64,000 nucleotides of DNA from Cronobacter turicensis z3032 (GCA_000027065.2 FN543093.2:2546074-2610073), one strand, 5' to 3'. Shown: positions 31,064 through 42,371, counted from the first letter of the stretch. The notes: generated from the letters alone by a model not told the origin. Numbers and translations are program-made.

Positions 31064-31357
31064 TCAAACTTCCGGCCCTTCCACTAACACCAGCGTACCG
31101 CTCGCCGCTTTGGCGCGCATTGCTCTGGCGGCCTGATACGCCGGGCTTTCATAAAAGCGCTTTGCGTCGTCAAACGAATCAAATTCCAGAACGATATGTT
31201 TTTCATGCGTTTCGCCCTCCAGGTTTTCATACTGCCCTGACCAGGCCACGATTTTCGGGTTAAAGGGCTGCATGGCTTGCGCGGCGGCCTCAGCATAGTC
31301 CGCGTAGGCAGCCGGATCGGTGATGGTGACGTGAGCCACCAGATAGCCTTTTTTCAT
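31064..31357 (-). CDS. DUF1330-family protein
   Basis: This 97-residue protein is a dimeric alpha/beta-barrel (ferredoxin-like) domain of the DUF1330 type. It opens KKGYLVAHVTITDPAAYADY and has the family core HIVLEFDSFDDAKRFYESPA (about 54-73) ending in LVLVEGPEV. The family has no established reaction. ATG 31357 follows AAGGAAAGGAAA. It lies between the chemoreceptor and an aldo/keto reductase on the same strand as the latter, with a gap of 55 bases, so co-transcription from the reductase promoter is possible. Confidence 0.88.
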   Translation of the reverse strand: MKKGYLVAHVTITDPAAYADYAEAAAQAMQPFNPKIVAWSGQYENLEGETHEKHIVLEFDSFDDAKRFYESPAYQAARAMRAKAASGTLVLVEGPEV

Positions 31358-31412
31358 TTTCCTTTCCTTATCAACAGTGGATTTTACGCACGCGCATCAA
31401 GCGCCTGACGGG

Positions 31413-32471
31413 TTAGAGATTCTCTGCATGGATGCCCGCGGGTTGTGGGTAGCGCTGGGCCTCCTGTCGCGCAATCATCCATGCCGGGTAATGCGGCGGC
31501 AGCGCGCTTACCGTATCAAGACGCGCCAGTTCTTCGGCGCTAAGCGTAATGTTGCTCGCGCCAAGATTATCGGTGAGCTGCTTCCGCCGTTTTACCCCGA
31601 TAATGACGCTGGTGACCGCAGGGCGGGCAAGGAGCCAGGCGAGCGCTATCTGGCTGACCGATACCGAACGCGCCTGTGCGATAACCCGCATTTCGGCGAC
31701 GCATTGCCAGGCCAGGCCGCGGTCGACAGGCGGGAAATCGAAGGTGCTGCGGCGCGCATCGCTCGCTTCGGGGGCGCCCGGCCCGAATTTGCCGGACAGC
31801 AAGCCGCCCGCGAGCGGTGACCAGACGAGAAGCCCCAGATTTTCCTCGCTGACCAGCGGCGCCAGTTCGCGCTCAATGTCGCGGCTGGCAATGGAATAAT
31901 AGGCCTGCAATGTTTCAAAGCGCGTGGCATGAAGCGCCTCGCTCAGGCCCAGCGCTTTACCGAGGCGGCCAGCGGCCCAGTTGGAGACGCCGACATAGCG
32001 AACCAGGCCCTGACGGGTCAAATCGTCAAGCGCGCGCAGCGTCTCCTCTACCGGCGTGACGCTGTCGCTGGCGTGGATCTGGTATAAATCGATATGGTCG
32101 ACCTGCAACCGCTCCAGGCTCCTTTGCACGGAATCCATAATGTGCCCGCGCGACGCGCCCCGATCGTTAGGCCCTTTCCCCATCACGCCGCCCGTTTTGG
32201 TCGCGAGAATAATGTCGCTGCGCGCCACGCCGAGTGCTTTCAGCGCAATGCCTGTAATGCGCTCCGACTGGCCGAAGGAGTAAATATCAGCGGTATCAAT
32301 AAAATTAATGCCGCCCGCCAGCGCCTGCGCGATAAGCTGGTTGGCCTCTTCCTGCGCGACCGCGCCGATGGAAGACCACACGCCCGCGTCGGCGTTACCG
32401 CCGAGCGTCATCGTGCCGAGGCACAGTTCTGACACGAACATGCCTGTCCGTCCGAGTTGTTTATATTTCAC
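31413..32471 (-). CDS. Aldo/keto reductase
   Basis: This 352-residue NADPH-dependent carbonyl reductase has the TIM-barrel aldo/keto reductase pattern: MKYKQLGRTGMFVSELCLGT at the start, the catalytic Asp and Tyr in FIDTADIYSFG (about 57-67), Lys in LATKTG, and the later IDLYQIHASD with the His. The NADP-binding C-terminal SVIIGVKRRKQLTDNLGA is present. It starts with GTG at 32471, with AGGA upstream. It is divergent from a LysR-type gene, its likely regulator. Natural substrate unknown. Confidence 0.93.
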   Translation of the reverse strand: MKYKQLGRTGMFVSELCLGTMTLGGNADAGVWSSIGAVAQEEANQLIAQALAGGINFIDTADIYSFGQSERITGIALKALGVARSDIILATKTGGVMGKGPNDRGASRGHIMDSVQRSLERLQVDHIDLYQIHASDSVTPVEETLRALDDLTRQGLVRYVGVSNWAAGRLGKALGLSEALHATRFETLQAYYSIASRDIERELAPLVSEENLGLLVWSPLAGGLLSGKFGPGAPEASDARRSTFDFPPVDRGLAWQCVAEMRVIAQARSVSVSQIALAWLLARPAVTSVIIGVKRRKQLTDNLGASNITLSAEELARLDTVSALPPHYPAWMIARQEAQRYPQPAGIHAENL

Positions 32472-32597
32472 ACAATGATCCTTTTTGCATGAGCGCCTGA
32501 CGCTCTGGTTGTCCGTCGGTGTGAAAGCAGTCTATTAAGTATTAATATCGGTATAAATACGCCGAAAAAGAACACACTGTTGCTTGCGAGAATAACA

Positions 32598-33503
32598 ATG
32601 AGAAACCTTGAGCCGCTGATGATTTTTGCGCGCGTGGCGGAAATGAAGAGCTTTACGCAGGCTGCGGAAAGCTTAGGGATCCAGAAAGGCCGCGCCTCCG
32701 TGGTGGTGCGCGAGCTTGAACAGGAGATAGGCGCCACGCTTCTGAACCGGACCACGCGTACCGTGCAACTGACGGAAGAAGGACGGGCGTTTTATACCCG
32801 CGCGCGCGATCTGCTCGCGGAAGCCGACGAGCTGAAATCCATGTTTTCTCAGAGTGAGACGGCGCTTCGCGGGCGCTTACGGGTCGATATGCCGGCAGTG
32901 TTAGCGGAAAACGTGGTGATCCCTGCCCTGCCGCAGCTGCTGGACGCCCACCCGGAACTCGAACTGGAGCTTTCCAGCACCGATCGCCGGGTCGATCTGA
33001 TTCAGGAAGGATTTGACTGCGTGATCCGCCTTGGGCCTGTCGTTGATGAAACGCTGGTTGCCCGGCCGCTCGGAAAATTACGCATGGTTAATGCCGCAAG
33101 CCCGGACTATCTGGCGCGCGTCGGCGTCCCGCAGACGCTGGAGGATCTTACCCGCCAGGGGCACCGGATGGTGCATTATGTGCGCCGTTTTGGCTCAAAG
33201 CCGTATGGCTGGGAGTATCCGACGAAAGAGGGTTATGCCTCGCTGATGCTGCCGGGCGCGGTAAGCGTCAACAGCGTACAGGCGTATCACCGGGCGGGAC
33301 TGGCGGGCCTGGGCCTGATTCAGGGCGGCTATTCCACCCTCGCGCCTTATATGGCGCGCGGCGCGCTGGTGGAAGTGTTGCCTGAGCTCCGTCCCGAGCC
33401 GCTGGATGCGGCTTTTGTCATTGCGCACCGGCGCAATTTATCCCAGCGCGTCAGAGTCTTCATGCGCTGGACGGAAGAGATCCTGCAACCGTACTTTGCG
33501 TGA
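32598..33503 (+). CDS. LysR-family transcriptional regulator
   Basis: This 301-residue regulator has the LysR winged HTH (FTQAAESLGIQKGRASVVVR, about residues 20-39) and a substrate-binding-like effector domain with the usual LRVDMPAVLAENVVIPALPQ opening. It belongs to the AaeR/DmlR-like subgroup that often stands divergent from an oxidoreductase, here the aldo/keto reductase. ATG 32598 is preferred; a TTG six codons earlier would extend it. The 126-base gap to the reductase holds both promoters and presumably the operator. Confidence 0.92.
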   Translation: MRNLEPLMIFARVAEMKSFTQAAESLGIQKGRASVVVRELEQEIGATLLNRTTRTVQLTEEGRAFYTRARDLLAEADELKSMFSQSETALRGRLRVDMPAVLAENVVIPALPQLLDAHPELELELSSTDRRVDLIQEGFDCVIRLGPVVDETLVARPLGKLRMVNAASPDYLARVGVPQTLEDLTRQGHRMVHYVRRFGSKPYGWEYPTKEGYASLMLPGAVSVNSVQAYHRAGLAGLGLIQGGYSTLAPYMARGALVEVLPELRPEPLDAAFVIAHRRNLSQRVRVFMRWTEEILQPYFA

Positions 33504-33766
33504 TGCCAGTCAGCGTGACAGCGGGCCAGACGCGTTGAGACGCCCGGCAGACGTAAGACAAATCCCGAACTGTCGATGAACATCGCATCCCGGCTTAAAA
33601 CGTTGCGAAATGCTAACCGGCGGATCGGCGCCCTCTGTTACCCTGAAGTTAACGATCCACTCGGAAACACCCGGAAAAGGTCATTCACCGTGCTAATTAA
33701 ACCGATTGATTCATAATTAGTATGTTAAGTTTTTAAAAAACCCATCAGCAGAGGAGAGTGCGCACG

Positions 33767-35497
33767 TTGGACGCCGGGACGATAATTAGTCTTTTTATTC
33801 TGGGTTCGGTACTGGTCACCTGCAGTATCCTGTTAAGTTCATTCTCGTCACGTCTTGGTATCCCCATTCTGGTGATTTTCCTGGCTATCGGCATGCTTGC
33901 GGGCGTGGATGGCGTGGGCGGAATTCCGTTTGACAACTACCCTTTCGCGTATCTGATAAGTAACCTGGCGCTGGCCGTGATCCTGCTTGATGGCGGGATG
34001 CGCACCCAGGCAAGCTCCTTCAGAGTCGCTCTCGGGCCTGCGCTGTCGCTCGCGACCGTCGGGGTGCTTATCACCTCGGGCCTCACCGGCATGGCCGCCG
34101 CGTGGCTGTTTCATCTGGACATCATGGAAGGGCTGCTGATTGGCGCGATAGTCGGCTCTACCGACGCTGCGGCGGTCTTCTCGCTGCTCGGCGGCAAAGG
34201 CCTGAACGAGCGCGTCAGTTCTACGCTTGAGATTGAGTCCGGCAGTAACGATCCGATGGCGGTGTTTCTCACCATCACGCTGATTTCAATGATTCAGGAA
34301 CATGAGACCGCGCTGAGCTGGATGTTCCTGGTGCACATTATTCAGCAGTTCGGGCTCGGGATACTCATTGGCCTGGGCGGCGGCTGGCTGCTTTTAAAAA
34401 CCATCAACCGTATTCCACTGCCTTCCGGGCTCTACCCGCTGCTGGCGTTAAGCGGCGGCATCATGGTCTTCTCGGTGACGACGGCGCTGGATGGCAGCGG
34501 CATTCTGGCGGTTTACCTTTGCGGCTTTGTGCTCGGTAATAAACCGATCCGTAACCGCTACGGTATTCAGCAAACCTTTGACGGCCTGGCCTGGCTTGCG
34601 CAGATCGGCATGTTCCTGGTGCTCGGCCTGCTGGTGACACCGTCACATTTGCTGCCTATCGCCATCCCGGCGCTGTTGCTGTCGCTGTGGATGATTTTCA
34701 TTGCCCGACCGCTCTCTATCTTTACCGGGCTGCTGCCGTTTCGTGGGTTTAGCCTGCGCGAGCGTGTGTTTATCAGCTGGGTGGGCCTGCGCGGCGCGGT
34801 GCCGATTATCCTCGCCGTTTTCCCGATGATGGCCGGGCTTCCACGCGCGAATCTGTTCTTCGACGTGGCGTTCTTCGTGGTGCTGGTGTCGCTGCTCTTC
34901 CAGGGCACGACGCTCGGCTGGGCCGCGAAAAAGGCCAAAGTGGTGGTGCCGGAAGTGGGTCGCCCGCAGTCGCGCGTGGGGCTGGATATTCACCCGGAAA
35001 ACCCGTGGGAGCAGTTTGTCTACCAGCTGAGCGCTGATAAATGGTGCGTCGGCGCGGCGCTGCGCGACCTGCATATGCCAAAAGAGACGCGCATCGCAGC
35101 GCTGTTTCGTGAAAATCAGCTGATGCACCCGACCGGCAGTACCCGCCTGCGTGAAGGCGATGTGCTGTGCGTGATTGGCCGCGAGCGCGACCTGCCTGCG
35201 CTTGGCAAGCTGTTCAGCCAGTCACCGCCGGTGGCGCTCGACCAGCGGTTCTTCGGCGATTTTATCCTCGAAGCGGACGCGAAATTCTCCGATGTAGCGT
35301 TTATCTACGGGCTGGATGACCAGTCGGCGGTGGATCAAAACCGCACCATCGGCGAGGTGGTGCTGGCGCTGATTGGCGCCGCGCCTGTCGTGGGCGATCA
35401 GGTGGATTTTGCGGGCATGACGTGGACGGTGGCGGAAAAAGAAAACAACCAGATCCGCCGCATCGGCCTGAAAGTGGCCGACGACGACGACGAATAA
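33767..35497 (+). CDS. cvrA: K+/H+ antiporter CvrA (CPA1 family)
   Basis: CvrA (YcgO, NhaP2) is an inner-membrane cation/proton antiporter involved in cell-volume and K+ control. The protein has about 12 membrane segments with the [20 protein letters not shown] and [18 protein letters not shown] cation sites, then a cytosolic C-terminal region with a TrkA-C/RCK-like domain ([20 protein letters not shown]). The start is TTG 33767 by homology (E. coli begins MDATTIISLF); a GTG three codons upstream sits directly on the GAGGAG and has too little spacing. Length is 576 residues. In E. coli it follows ldcA directly. Confidence 0.94.
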   Translation: MDAGTIISLFILGSVLVTCSILLSSFSSRLGIPILVIFLAIGMLAGVDGVGGIPFDNYPFAYLISNLALAVILLDGGMRTQASSFRVALGPALSLATVGVLITSGLTGMAAAWLFHLDIMEGLLIGAIVGSTDAAAVFSLLGGKGLNERVSSTLEIESGSNDPMAVFLTITLISMIQEHETALSWMFLVHIIQQFGLGILIGLGGGWLLLKTINRIPLPSGLYPLLALSGGIMVFSVTTALDGSGILAVYLCGFVLGNKPIRNRYGIQQTFDGLAWLAQIGMFLVLGLLVTPSHLLPIAIPALLLSLWMIFIARPLSIFTGLLPFRGFSLRERVFISWVGLRGAVPIILAVFPMMAGLPRANLFFDVAFFVVLVSLLFQGTTLGWAAKKAKVVVPEVGRPQSRVGLDIHPENPWEQFVYQLSADKWCVGAALRDLHMPKETRIAALFRENQLMHPTGSTRLREGDVLCVIGRERDLPALGKLFSQSPPVALDQRFFGDFILEADAKFSDVAFIYGLDDQSAVDQNRTIGEVVLALIGAAPVVGDQVDFAGMTWTVAEKENNQIRRIGLKVADDDDE

Positions 35498-35522
35498 CAG
35501 CCTGCTGCAATATATAAAAGCA

Positions 35523-35551
35523 AAAGGGAAACCCATGGGTTTCCCTTTTTT
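35523..35551. terminator. Bidirectional terminator between cvrA and dadX
   Basis: AAAGGGAAACCC / GGGTTTCCCTTT is a perfect inverted repeat with T runs on both outer sides, placed between the convergent cvrA and dadX. Confidence 0.92.
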
Positions 35552-35569
35552 ATGGCCTTCGTTACGCCT

Positions 35570-36640
35570 TTAGCGTGTGCTGACCGGCACGCGCGGCGCC
35601 AGCGCGCACATCAGCTCATACCCGACCGTGCCGCAGGCCGCGGCGACATCGTCAATTTTAATCTCGTTGCCCCACAGCTCCACCGGACTGCCGATGCCCG
35701 CTTGCGGGCAAGGCGTGAGATCGACCGTCAGCATGTCCATCGAGACGGTGCCGATAATCCCGGTGCGCACGCCGTCCACCAGCACCGGCGCGCCGTCCGG
35801 CGCGTGACGCGGATAACCGTCGGCATAACCGCACGCCACAATCCCGATACGCTGCTCGCCCATGGCGCGGTAACGGCTGCCGTAGCCGACGGTATCGCCC
35901 GGCTTCAGGGTCTGCACGCCGATAATCTCGCTTTTCAGCGTCATCACCGGTTGCAGGCCGCTGGTGGCGATATCGCGCCACTGCCCGCTCGGCGACGCGC
36001 CGTAGAGCACGATGCCGGGGCGCACCCAGTCGAAATGCGCCTGCGGGTGCCAGAGCGCGGCGGCGGAGTTAGAGAGCGAGCGCGGCGCGTCGATGCCTTC
36101 CGCCGCCTGCTCAATGCGCACCATCGCCGCGTCGATGCCGTCCGGACGGTCGGCGTCGGCAAAGTGCGCCATCAGGGTTATCTGCCCTACGTTGGCGATC
36201 GCTTTCAGTTGCTGCCAGATGCTGTGCACCCGCTCCGGCGTGAAGCCCAGGCGATTCATGCCGCTGTTGATTTTGAGATAGACATCCAGCGGGGCGTTTA
36301 GCTTCGCCCCGGCCAGCGCCTTTAACTGCCAGTTGCTGTGTACGCTGGTGGTGAGCCGGTATTTATCGAACAGCGGCAGTTCATCGGCGTGAAAAAAGCC
36401 TTCCAGCATCAGGATCGGGCCTTTCCAGCCGCGCTCGCGCAGCAGAATCGCCTCTTCGAGATTGAGCATCGCAAACCCGTCGGTGGCGCCCAGCGCCGAC
36501 CAGACGCGGTCGAGCCCGTGGCCGTAGGCGTTCGCCTTGACCACCGACCAGACGCGCGACCGGGGAGCTGCGCGACGCACCACTTCCAGGTTGTGACGCA
36601 GAGCCTGCAAATCCAGGCTCGCCTGTATCGGACGAGACAT
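35570..36640 (-). CDS. dadX: Catabolic alanine racemase DadX
   Basis: DadX converts L- to D-alanine for breakdown by DadA and helps supply cell-wall D-Ala. The 356-residue protein matches E. coli DadX in length, with PLP-Lys35 in [10 protein letters not shown], the second catalytic Tyr in [10 protein letters not shown] (about residue 253), and the conserved [10 protein letters not shown] and SMDMLTVDL segments. It lies 12 bases after dadA in the same direction, so dadA-dadX is an operon, as in E. coli. Confidence 0.97.
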   Translation of the reverse strand: MSRPIQASLDLQALRHNLEVVRRAAPRSRVWSVVKANAYGHGLDRVWSALGATDGFAMLNLEEAILLRERGWKGPILMLEGFFHADELPLFDKYRLTTSVHSNWQLKALAGAKLNAPLDVYLKINSGMNRLGFTPERVHSIWQQLKAIANVGQITLMAHFADADRPDGIDAAMVRIEQAAEGIDAPRSLSNSAAALWHPQAHFDWVRPGIVLYGASPSGQWRDIATSGLQPVMTLKSEIIGVQTLKPGDTVGYGSRYRAMGEQRIGIVACGYADGYPRHAPDGAPVLVDGVRTGIIGTVSMDMLTVDLTPCPQAGIGSPVELWGNEIKIDDVAAACGTVGYELMCALAPRVPVSTR

Positions 36641-36652
36641 GCGGGTTCCTTA

Positions 36653-37951
36653 TCAGAGGTGCGCGCCGTGCAGGCGGTGGGAAGACGACGGCGTAAAGCC
36701 GGGCGCGTAACGGGCGACCGACAGGTCCTCGAACGGAATCGCGGGCGTGCGACCGGAGATAATATCGCTCAAAAGCTGGCCGGAGCCGCAGGCCATCGTC
36801 CAGCCGAGCGTGCCGTGGCCGGTATTGAGCCACAGGTTTTTAAATTCGGTGCGCCCCACCACCGGCGTGCCGTCCGGCGTCATCGGGCGCAGGCCGGTCC
36901 AGAATTTCGCCTGTTCGATATGCCCGCCGCGCGGGTAGAGATCGCGCACCACCATTTCCAGCGTCTCCTGACGCGGCTTCAGCAACTCGGTGTTAAAACC
37001 GACGATTTCAGCCATACCGCCGACGCGGATACGGTCATCAAAGCGCGTAATGGCGATTTTATAAGTTTCATCGAGCACCGTGGAAACCGGCGCGCCGGTT
37101 TCATCGGCAATCGGAATAGTGAGCGAATAGCCCTTCAGCGGGTAGACCGGAATATCCACGATACCTTTGAGCATGGCGGTGGAATAAGAGCCGAACGCCA
37201 TTACATAGCCATCCGCCTTAATGATTTCCTCACCGCATTTCACGCCGTAAATTCGCTGGCCTTCAGAAAGCAGTCGGTCCACCGGCGTGTTGTAACGGAA
37301 TACCACGCCCGCCGCTTCCGCCATCTGCGCAAGGCGCGTGGTGAAAAGCTGGCAGTCGCCGGTTTCGTCGTTCGGCAGTTGCAGCCCGCCGGTGAGCTTA
37401 TGCGCCACTTCCGCCAGCGCCGGTTCAACCTGCGCCAGTTCAGCGGCTTTCAGCAGGCGGAACGGGACGCCTTCGCTCTCCAGCACCGCGATATCACGGG
37501 AGGCGTTTTCATACTGCTGTTCGGTGCGGAACAGTTGCAGCGTCCCGCCCTGGCGACCCTCATACTGGATGCCGGTAGATTCGCGCAGCGCTTTTAAGCA
37601 GTCGCGGCTGTATTCCGCGAGCCGCACCATGCGGCCTTTATTCTGCATGTAGTGGCGGGTGTCGCAGTTGCGCAGCATCTGCCACATCCATTTAAGCTGA
37701 AAATGCGTGCCGTCAAGGCTGATGGCCAGCGGCGCGTGACGCTGGAACATCCACTTGATGGCTTTTAGCGGCACGCCGGGCGCGGCCCAGGGCGCGGCAT
37801 AACCGGGCGAGATCTGGCCGGCGTTGGCGGCGCTGGTCTCCAGCGCCGGGCCCGGCTCGCGATCGATAACCGTCACTTCGTGCCCCGCCTGACGTAAATA
37901 CCAGGCGCTGGCGACACCGACAACTCCACTCCCCAGCACGACTACATGCAT
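36653..37951 (-). CDS. dadA: D-amino acid dehydrogenase small subunit
   Basis: DadA is the FAD enzyme that oxidises D-amino acids, chiefly D-Ala, to 2-oxo acids and passes electrons to the quinone pool at the inner membrane. The 432-residue protein has an N-terminal dinucleotide fold ([20 protein letters not shown], residues 3-22), the DADA-family [17 protein letters not shown], and a C-terminal [20 protein letters not shown]. It is the promoter-proximal gene of dadAX. In E. coli the operon is alanine-inducible through Lrp and catabolite-sensitive; a long AT-rich upstream region allows for the same here. Confidence 0.97.
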   Translation of the reverse strand: MHVVVLGSGVVGVASAWYLRQAGHEVTVIDREPGPALETSAANAGQISPGYAAPWAAPGVPLKAIKWMFQRHAPLAISLDGTHFQLKWMWQMLRNCDTRHYMQNKGRMVRLAEYSRDCLKALRESTGIQYEGRQGGTLQLFRTEQQYENASRDIAVLESEGVPFRLLKAAELAQVEPALAEVAHKLTGGLQLPNDETGDCQLFTTRLAQMAEAAGVVFRYNTPVDRLLSEGQRIYGVKCGEEIIKADGYVMAFGSYSTAMLKGIVDIPVYPLKGYSLTIPIADETGAPVSTVLDETYKIAITRFDDRIRVGGMAEIVGFNTELLKPRQETLEMVVRDLYPRGGHIEQAKFWTGLRPMTPDGTPVVGRTEFKNLWLNTGHGTLGWTMACGSGQLLSDIISGRTPAIPFEDLSVARYAPGFTPSSSHRLHGAHL

Positions 37952-38274
37952 GTCCTCTTCCTTCTCAGGCTAAAGAATAATTAACTGATTACAAATTGAT
38001 AACCCAGAAGAAAATATTATTCAACATATGGCTTTTTTATGGTGAAGCCACTCACAACTTTCCCCGCCACAAAGGGGATAGCGCTTTCAGGATCTCCTGC
38101 TTCCCTTCCCTACCCGGCAAAATAAAATTCTGTTGAGACCGCCGTTTACCGACAGGCAGGCTCAGGAAATCGCGCAGAAAAAATTTTTGCCGTGGCGCTG
38201 ATAAGTCGGGGGTGATCTATGCTTGACATTAAGGCTCTCCCCGGATGAGAGCCGCTAACAATGAGGGCGCGCTG
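37952..38274. other. Divergent regulatory region between dadA and ycgB
   Basis: This 323-base gap holds no gene. The half next to dadA is AT-rich, a composition that suits Lrp binding, but no consensus site could be fixed by eye. The half next to ycgB contains a short GAGAGCC repeat around the start of the ycgB leader. A promoter for each gene is expected here. Confidence 0.5.
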
Positions 38275-39810
38275 ATGGCTACCGTAACTGATTCCCTGAA
38301 AAAGGATACCCAACGTCTGAGCGACGGGCCGGACTGGACATTTGAGCTACTGGATGTCTATCTCGCTGAAATCGATCGCGTGGCGAAACTCTACCGGCTG
38401 GACACTTACCCGCATCAGATTGAGATAATTACCTCCGAACAGATGATGGACGCTTACTCCAGCGTCGGGATGCCGATTAACTACCCGCACTGGTCGTTCG
38501 GTAAAAAGTTCATCGAGACTGAGCGGCTCTATAAGCATGGTCAGCAGGGTCTCGCCTACGAGATTGTGATTAACTCCAATCCGTGTATCGCGTATCTGAT
38601 GGAAGAGAACACCATCACCATGCAGGCGCTGGTGATGGCGCACGCCTGTTACGGTCACAACTCATTTTTCAAAAATAATTACCTGTTCCGCAGCTGGACC
38701 GACGCCAGCTCGATTGTCGACTACCTGATTTTCGCGCGCCACTACATTACCGAATGCGAAGAGCGCTACGGCGTTGATGAAGTCGAAAAGCTGCTGGATT
38801 CGTGCCATGCGTTGATGAACTACGGCGTCGACCGTTACAAACGCCCGCAGAAAATCTCGCTCCAGGAAGAGAAAGCGCGCCAGAAAAGCCGCGAAGAGTA
38901 TCTGCAAAGCCAGGTCAATATGCTGTGGCGCACGCTGCCAAGACGCGAAGAGGAGAAAGCCGTCGAGGCGCATCACCGCTTCCCGGCCGAGCCGCAGGAA
39001 AACCTGCTCTATTTTATGGAGAAAAACGCCCCGCTGCTGGAGTCGTGGCAGCGCGAGATCCTGCGTATCGTGCGTAAGGTGAGCCAGTATTTCTACCCGC
39101 AGAAACAGACCCAGGTCATGAATGAAGGCTGGGCGACGTTCTGGCACTACACCATCCTGAACCATCTCTACGATGAAGGGAAAGTGACCGATCGCTTTAT
39201 GCTGGAGTTTCTGCACAGTCACACCAACGTGGTGTTCCAGCCGCCCTACAACAGCCAGTGGTACAGCGGCATCAATCCGTATGCGCTCGGTTTCGCCATG
39301 TTCCAGGATATTAAACGTATCTGTCAGAACCCGACCGAAGAAGACCGCCACTGGTTCCCGGATATCGCAGGCTCCGACTGGCTGCAAACGCTGCATTTCG
39401 CGATGCGCGATTTCAAAGACGAAAGCTTTATCAGCCAGTTCCTGTCGCCGAAAGTGATGCGCGATTTCCGCCTCTTTACGGTGCTGGATGACGATCGCAA
39501 CAACTATCTGGAAATCGAGGCGATCCATAACGAAGAGGGCTACCGGGCGATTCGCAACGAGTTGTCGGCTCAGTACAACCTGAGCAACCTGGAGCCGAAC
39601 ATTCAGGTGTGGAACGTCAACCTGCGCGGCGACCGCGCGCTGACGCTGCGCTACATTCCGCAACACCGCGCGCCGCTCGATAAGGGCCGCCGCGAAGTGC
39701 TGAAACATGTGCATCGCCTGTGGGGTTTCGACGTGTTGCTGGAGCAGCAAAATGAAGACGGCAGCGTGGAGCTGCTGGAGCGCTGCCCGCCGCGTATCAA
39801 CACGCTCTGA
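38275..39810 (+). CDS. ycgB: SpoVR-family protein YcgB
   Basis: This 511-residue protein is nearly identical to E. coli YcgB, a relative of the Bacillus sporulation protein SpoVR. The family is linked in many bacteria with the serine kinase YeaG and YeaH under nitrogen or stationary-phase stress; its chemistry is unknown. Conserved blocks are HWSFGKKFIETERLYKHGQQ, AHACYGHNSFFKNNYLFR and QVMNEGWATFWHYTILNHLY, the last two with His and Glu residues that might bind a metal. ATG 38275 gives the homologue start (MATVTDS). No yeaGH homologue lies nearby, as in E. coli. Confidence 0.95.
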   Translation: MATVTDSLKKDTQRLSDGPDWTFELLDVYLAEIDRVAKLYRLDTYPHQIEIITSEQMMDAYSSVGMPINYPHWSFGKKFIETERLYKHGQQGLAYEIVINSNPCIAYLMEENTITMQALVMAHACYGHNSFFKNNYLFRSWTDASSIVDYLIFARHYITECEERYGVDEVEKLLDSCHALMNYGVDRYKRPQKISLQEEKARQKSREEYLQSQVNMLWRTLPRREEEKAVEAHHRFPAEPQENLLYFMEKNAPLLESWQREILRIVRKVSQYFYPQKQTQVMNEGWATFWHYTILNHLYDEGKVTDRFMLEFLHSHTNVVFQPPYNSQWYSGINPYALGFAMFQDIKRICQNPTEEDRHWFPDIAGSDWLQTLHFAMRDFKDESFISQFLSPKVMRDFRLFTVLDDDRNNYLEIEAIHNEEGYRAIRNELSAQYNLSNLEPNIQVWNVNLRGDRALTLRYIPQHRAPLDKGRREVLKHVHRLWGFDVLLEQQNEDGSVELLERCPPRINTL

Positions 39811-39824
39811 CGCCCGCAGCAACA

Positions 39825-39854
39825 AAAAAGGCTTCCCGAAGGAAGCCTTTTTTA
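39825..39854. terminator. Bidirectional terminator between ycgB and fadR
   Basis: AAAAAAGGCTTCC / GGAAGCCTTTTTT is a perfect inverted repeat with a four-base loop between the two convergent genes. Confidence 0.93.
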
Positions 39855-39871
39855 TGCCTGCGCGCCGTCCA

Positions 39872-40591
39872 TTACCGGCTGTGCATCGCCAGATCGCCCG
39901 GCAGGTTTTTCTGCATCCGGTGCCAGATCTCGCCGCTCTCGCGCCCGTAAGTACGCACCACGTCGTAGACCTGATCGTGCTGCCCTTCGCGCGAAAGCGT
40001 GCCGAGCTTATGGTAAAAGCCCAGCGCCAGACTGCGCGCTTCCGGGTTCGAGAAATAGTGGCGGCCGATGCGGGTGTAGAGCCCTTTCATGCCGTTGAGG
40101 ATAAGCCCGTAAATCGGATTGCCGGAGGCAAACGCCAGACCGCGGAAAATGTTGTAGTCCAGCTCCGCGAAAGCGTCAGCGTGATCTTCGACTTCATCCG
40201 CCGTTGCGAGCACTTCACGTGCGCGTTCCGGATGCATACGCAGCGCGGTGCGAATAAAAATCGTCGCGATGTTGGTGCGCACGGACAACAGATTGTCGAT
40301 AAGTTGCGGCACGCTTTCGTGATCGAGACGCGCCAGCGTTTCGAGAATATTGAGGCCCGAGGTTTCCCAGAAGTTGTTTACTTTCGTTGGCTTACCGTGC
40401 TGGATAGTCAGCCAGCCGTCGCGCGCCAGGCGCTGTAATACTTCGCGCAGGGTGGTGCGCGTCACACCAATCAGTTCAGAGAGTTCGCGTTCAGCAGGCA
40501 GAATAGATCCCGGAGGGAAGCGGTTATTCCAGATGCTTTCAACAATGTACTCTTCCGCGAAACCCGCCGGGCTCTGCGCCTTAATTACCAT
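39872..40591 (-). CDS. fadR: Fatty acid metabolism regulator FadR
   Basis: FadR is the GntR-family regulator that represses fatty-acid breakdown and activates fabA/fabB; long-chain acyl-CoA releases it from DNA. The 239-residue protein equals E. coli FadR in length, with the [23 protein letters not shown] (about residues 33-52) and the acyl-CoA-binding helical domain with [23 protein letters not shown] 40591 matches the homologue ([16 protein letters not shown]). Divergent from nhaB as in E. coli. A likely target, fadD, is in the same window, with a matching operator at 56498-56514. Confidence 0.97.
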   Translation of the reverse strand: MVIKAQSPAGFAEEYIVESIWNNRFPPGSILPAERELSELIGVTRTTLREVLQRLARDGWLTIQHGKPTKVNNFWETSGLNILETLARLDHESVPQLIDNLLSVRTNIATIFIRTALRMHPERAREVLATADEVEDHADAFAELDYNIFRGLAFASGNPIYGLILNGMKGLYTRIGRHYFSNPEARSLALGFYHKLGTLSREGQHDQVYDVVRTYGRESGEIWHRMQKNLPGDLAMHSR

Positions 40592-40801
40592 AATGAGCTT
40601 CCAATACACCTAAGATGCAAAATTCACTCATCATACCAGACGCGCCGGGGCGCAGATAGCATGACGAAATGTAAAAAAAGGGATCGTGGTTCGGTTTTTA
40701 ACAATCCCCACCGGCCCGCCATACGCGCCCGCGGCTTGATCGCCGCACCACTGCCGGGTACCCTGACATGTTAACGAAAAATAACCGTAAAGGATCATGG
40801 C

Positions 40802-42364
40802 ATGGAAATTTCATATGGCCGGGCGTTGTATCGTAACTTTTTAGGACAATCTCCGGACTGGTACAAGCTTTGTTTACTTGGCTTTTTGATTATTAATCCT
40901 CTGGTTTTCTGGGTAAGCCCCTTCGCGGCGGGCTGGCTGCTGGTGATTGAGTTCATCTTCACGCTGGCGATGGCGCTGAAGTGCTACCCCCTGCTGCCGG
41001 GCGGGCTGCTGGCGGTAGAGGCGCTGTTTATCGGCATGACCAGCGCCGAGCATGTGCGTGAAGAGGTGGCGAATAACCTCGCCGTGGTGCTGCTGCTGAT
41101 TTTCATGGTGGCGGGCATCTACTTTATGAAGCAGTTGCTGCTACTGATTTTTACCCGTCTGCTGCTGGGCATCCGTTCTAAAGCCCTGCTCTCGCTGGCG
41201 TTCTGTTTTGCGGCGGCGTTTCTCTCCGCCTTCCTCGACGCGCTGACGGTGGTCGCCGTCGTCATCAGCGTGGCGGTAGGCTTTTACGGCATCTACCATC
41301 GCGTCGCGTCTAATGGTGAAGAGGGACAAGAGCTGGTGGACGACGCTCAGCTCGATGAAGAACGTCGCGCCACGCTTGAGCGCTTTCGCGCGTTTCTGCG
41401 CAGCCTGATGATGCATGCGGGTGTCGGCACCGCGCTTGGCGGCGTGATGACGATGGTCGGCGAGCCGCAGAACCTGATTATCGCCCACGCGGCCGACTGG
41501 GGCTTCGGAGACTTCCTGCTGCGCGTCGCGCCCGTGAGCGTGCCGGTGTTTATCTGCGGCATCCTTATCTGCATCCTGGTGGAAAAAACCAAATCCTTCG
41601 GGTACGGCGAACCGTTGCCGGAGCCGGTGCGTAAGATCCTGCGTGAGTATGACGACAAGAGCCGCCAGAAGCGCACCCGTCAGGACACCATGAAGCTGAT
41701 TATTCAGGGCCTGATCGGCGTGTGGCTGATTGCCGCGCTGGCGCTGCATCTGGCGGAAGTGGGTCTGATTGGCCTGTCGGTGATTATTCTCGCCTGCTCG
41801 CTGTGCGGCGTAACCGATGAGCACGCTATCGGCAAAGCCTTTACCGAAGCGCTGCCTTTCACCGCCCTGCTGACGGTGTTCTTCGCCATTGTGGCGGTGA
41901 TTATCGACCAGCATCTGTTCGCGCCGATTATCGCGTATGTGCTGGAAGCCACGCCGCATAATCAGCTGTCGCTGTTCTATCTCTTTAACGGCCTGCTGTC
42001 GTCCATTTCCGATAACGTATTTGTCGGCACGGTCTATATCAACGAAGCGAAAAGCGCGCTGCAACAGGGCGTTATCGACACTAAGCAGTTTGAAATGCTG
42101 GCGGTGGCCATTAACACCGGCACCAATCTGCCGTCCGTCGCTACCCCGAACGGCCAGGCGGCGTTTCTGTTCCTGCTGACCTCCGCGCTGGCGCCGCTGA
42201 TTCGTCTCTCTTATGGCCGTATGGTCTGGATGGCGCTGCCGTATACGGTGGTGCTGACGCTGGTGGGCCTGGCCTGCGTGCAGTACACGCTGGTGCCGCT
42301 CACCGACTGGCTGTTGCAGAGTGGCTGGGTCAGCACCCCCGGCGTGACGGCGCTGCTGCATTAA
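40802..42364 (+). CDS. nhaB: Na+/H+ antiporter NhaB
   Basis: NhaB exchanges Na+ for H+ across the inner membrane and protects against sodium and alkaline stress. The 520-residue protein has about 12 membrane segments, including [40 protein letters not shown] and [20 protein letters not shown], which are characteristic of the family. It is seven residues longer than E. coli NhaB, with differences in a loop near residues 175-190 and at the C terminus. It is followed by a strong terminator, then dsbB. Confidence 0.97.
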   Translation: MEISYGRALYRNFLGQSPDWYKLCLLGFLIINPLVFWVSPFAAGWLLVIEFIFTLAMALKCYPLLPGGLLAVEALFIGMTSAEHVREEVANNLAVVLLLIFMVAGIYFMKQLLLLIFTRLLLGIRSKALLSLAFCFAAAFLSAFLDALTVVAVVISVAVGFYGIYHRVASNGEEGQELVDDAQLDEERRATLERFRAFLRSLMMHAGVGTALGGVMTMVGEPQNLIIAHAADWGFGDFLLRVAPVSVPVFICGILICILVEKTKSFGYGEPLPEPVRKILREYDDKSRQKRTRQDTMKLIIQGLIGVWLIAALALHLAEVGLIGLSVIILACSLCGVTDEHAIGKAFTEALPFTALLTVFFAIVAVIIDQHLFAPIIAYVLEATPHNQLSLFYLFNGLLSSISDNVFVGTVYINEAKSALQQGVIDTKQFEMLAVAINTGTNLPSVATPNGQAAFLFLLTSALAPLIRLSYGRMVWMALPYTVVLTLVGLACVQYTLVPLTDWLLQSGWVSTPGVTALLH

Positions 42365-42371
42365 CCGCAAA

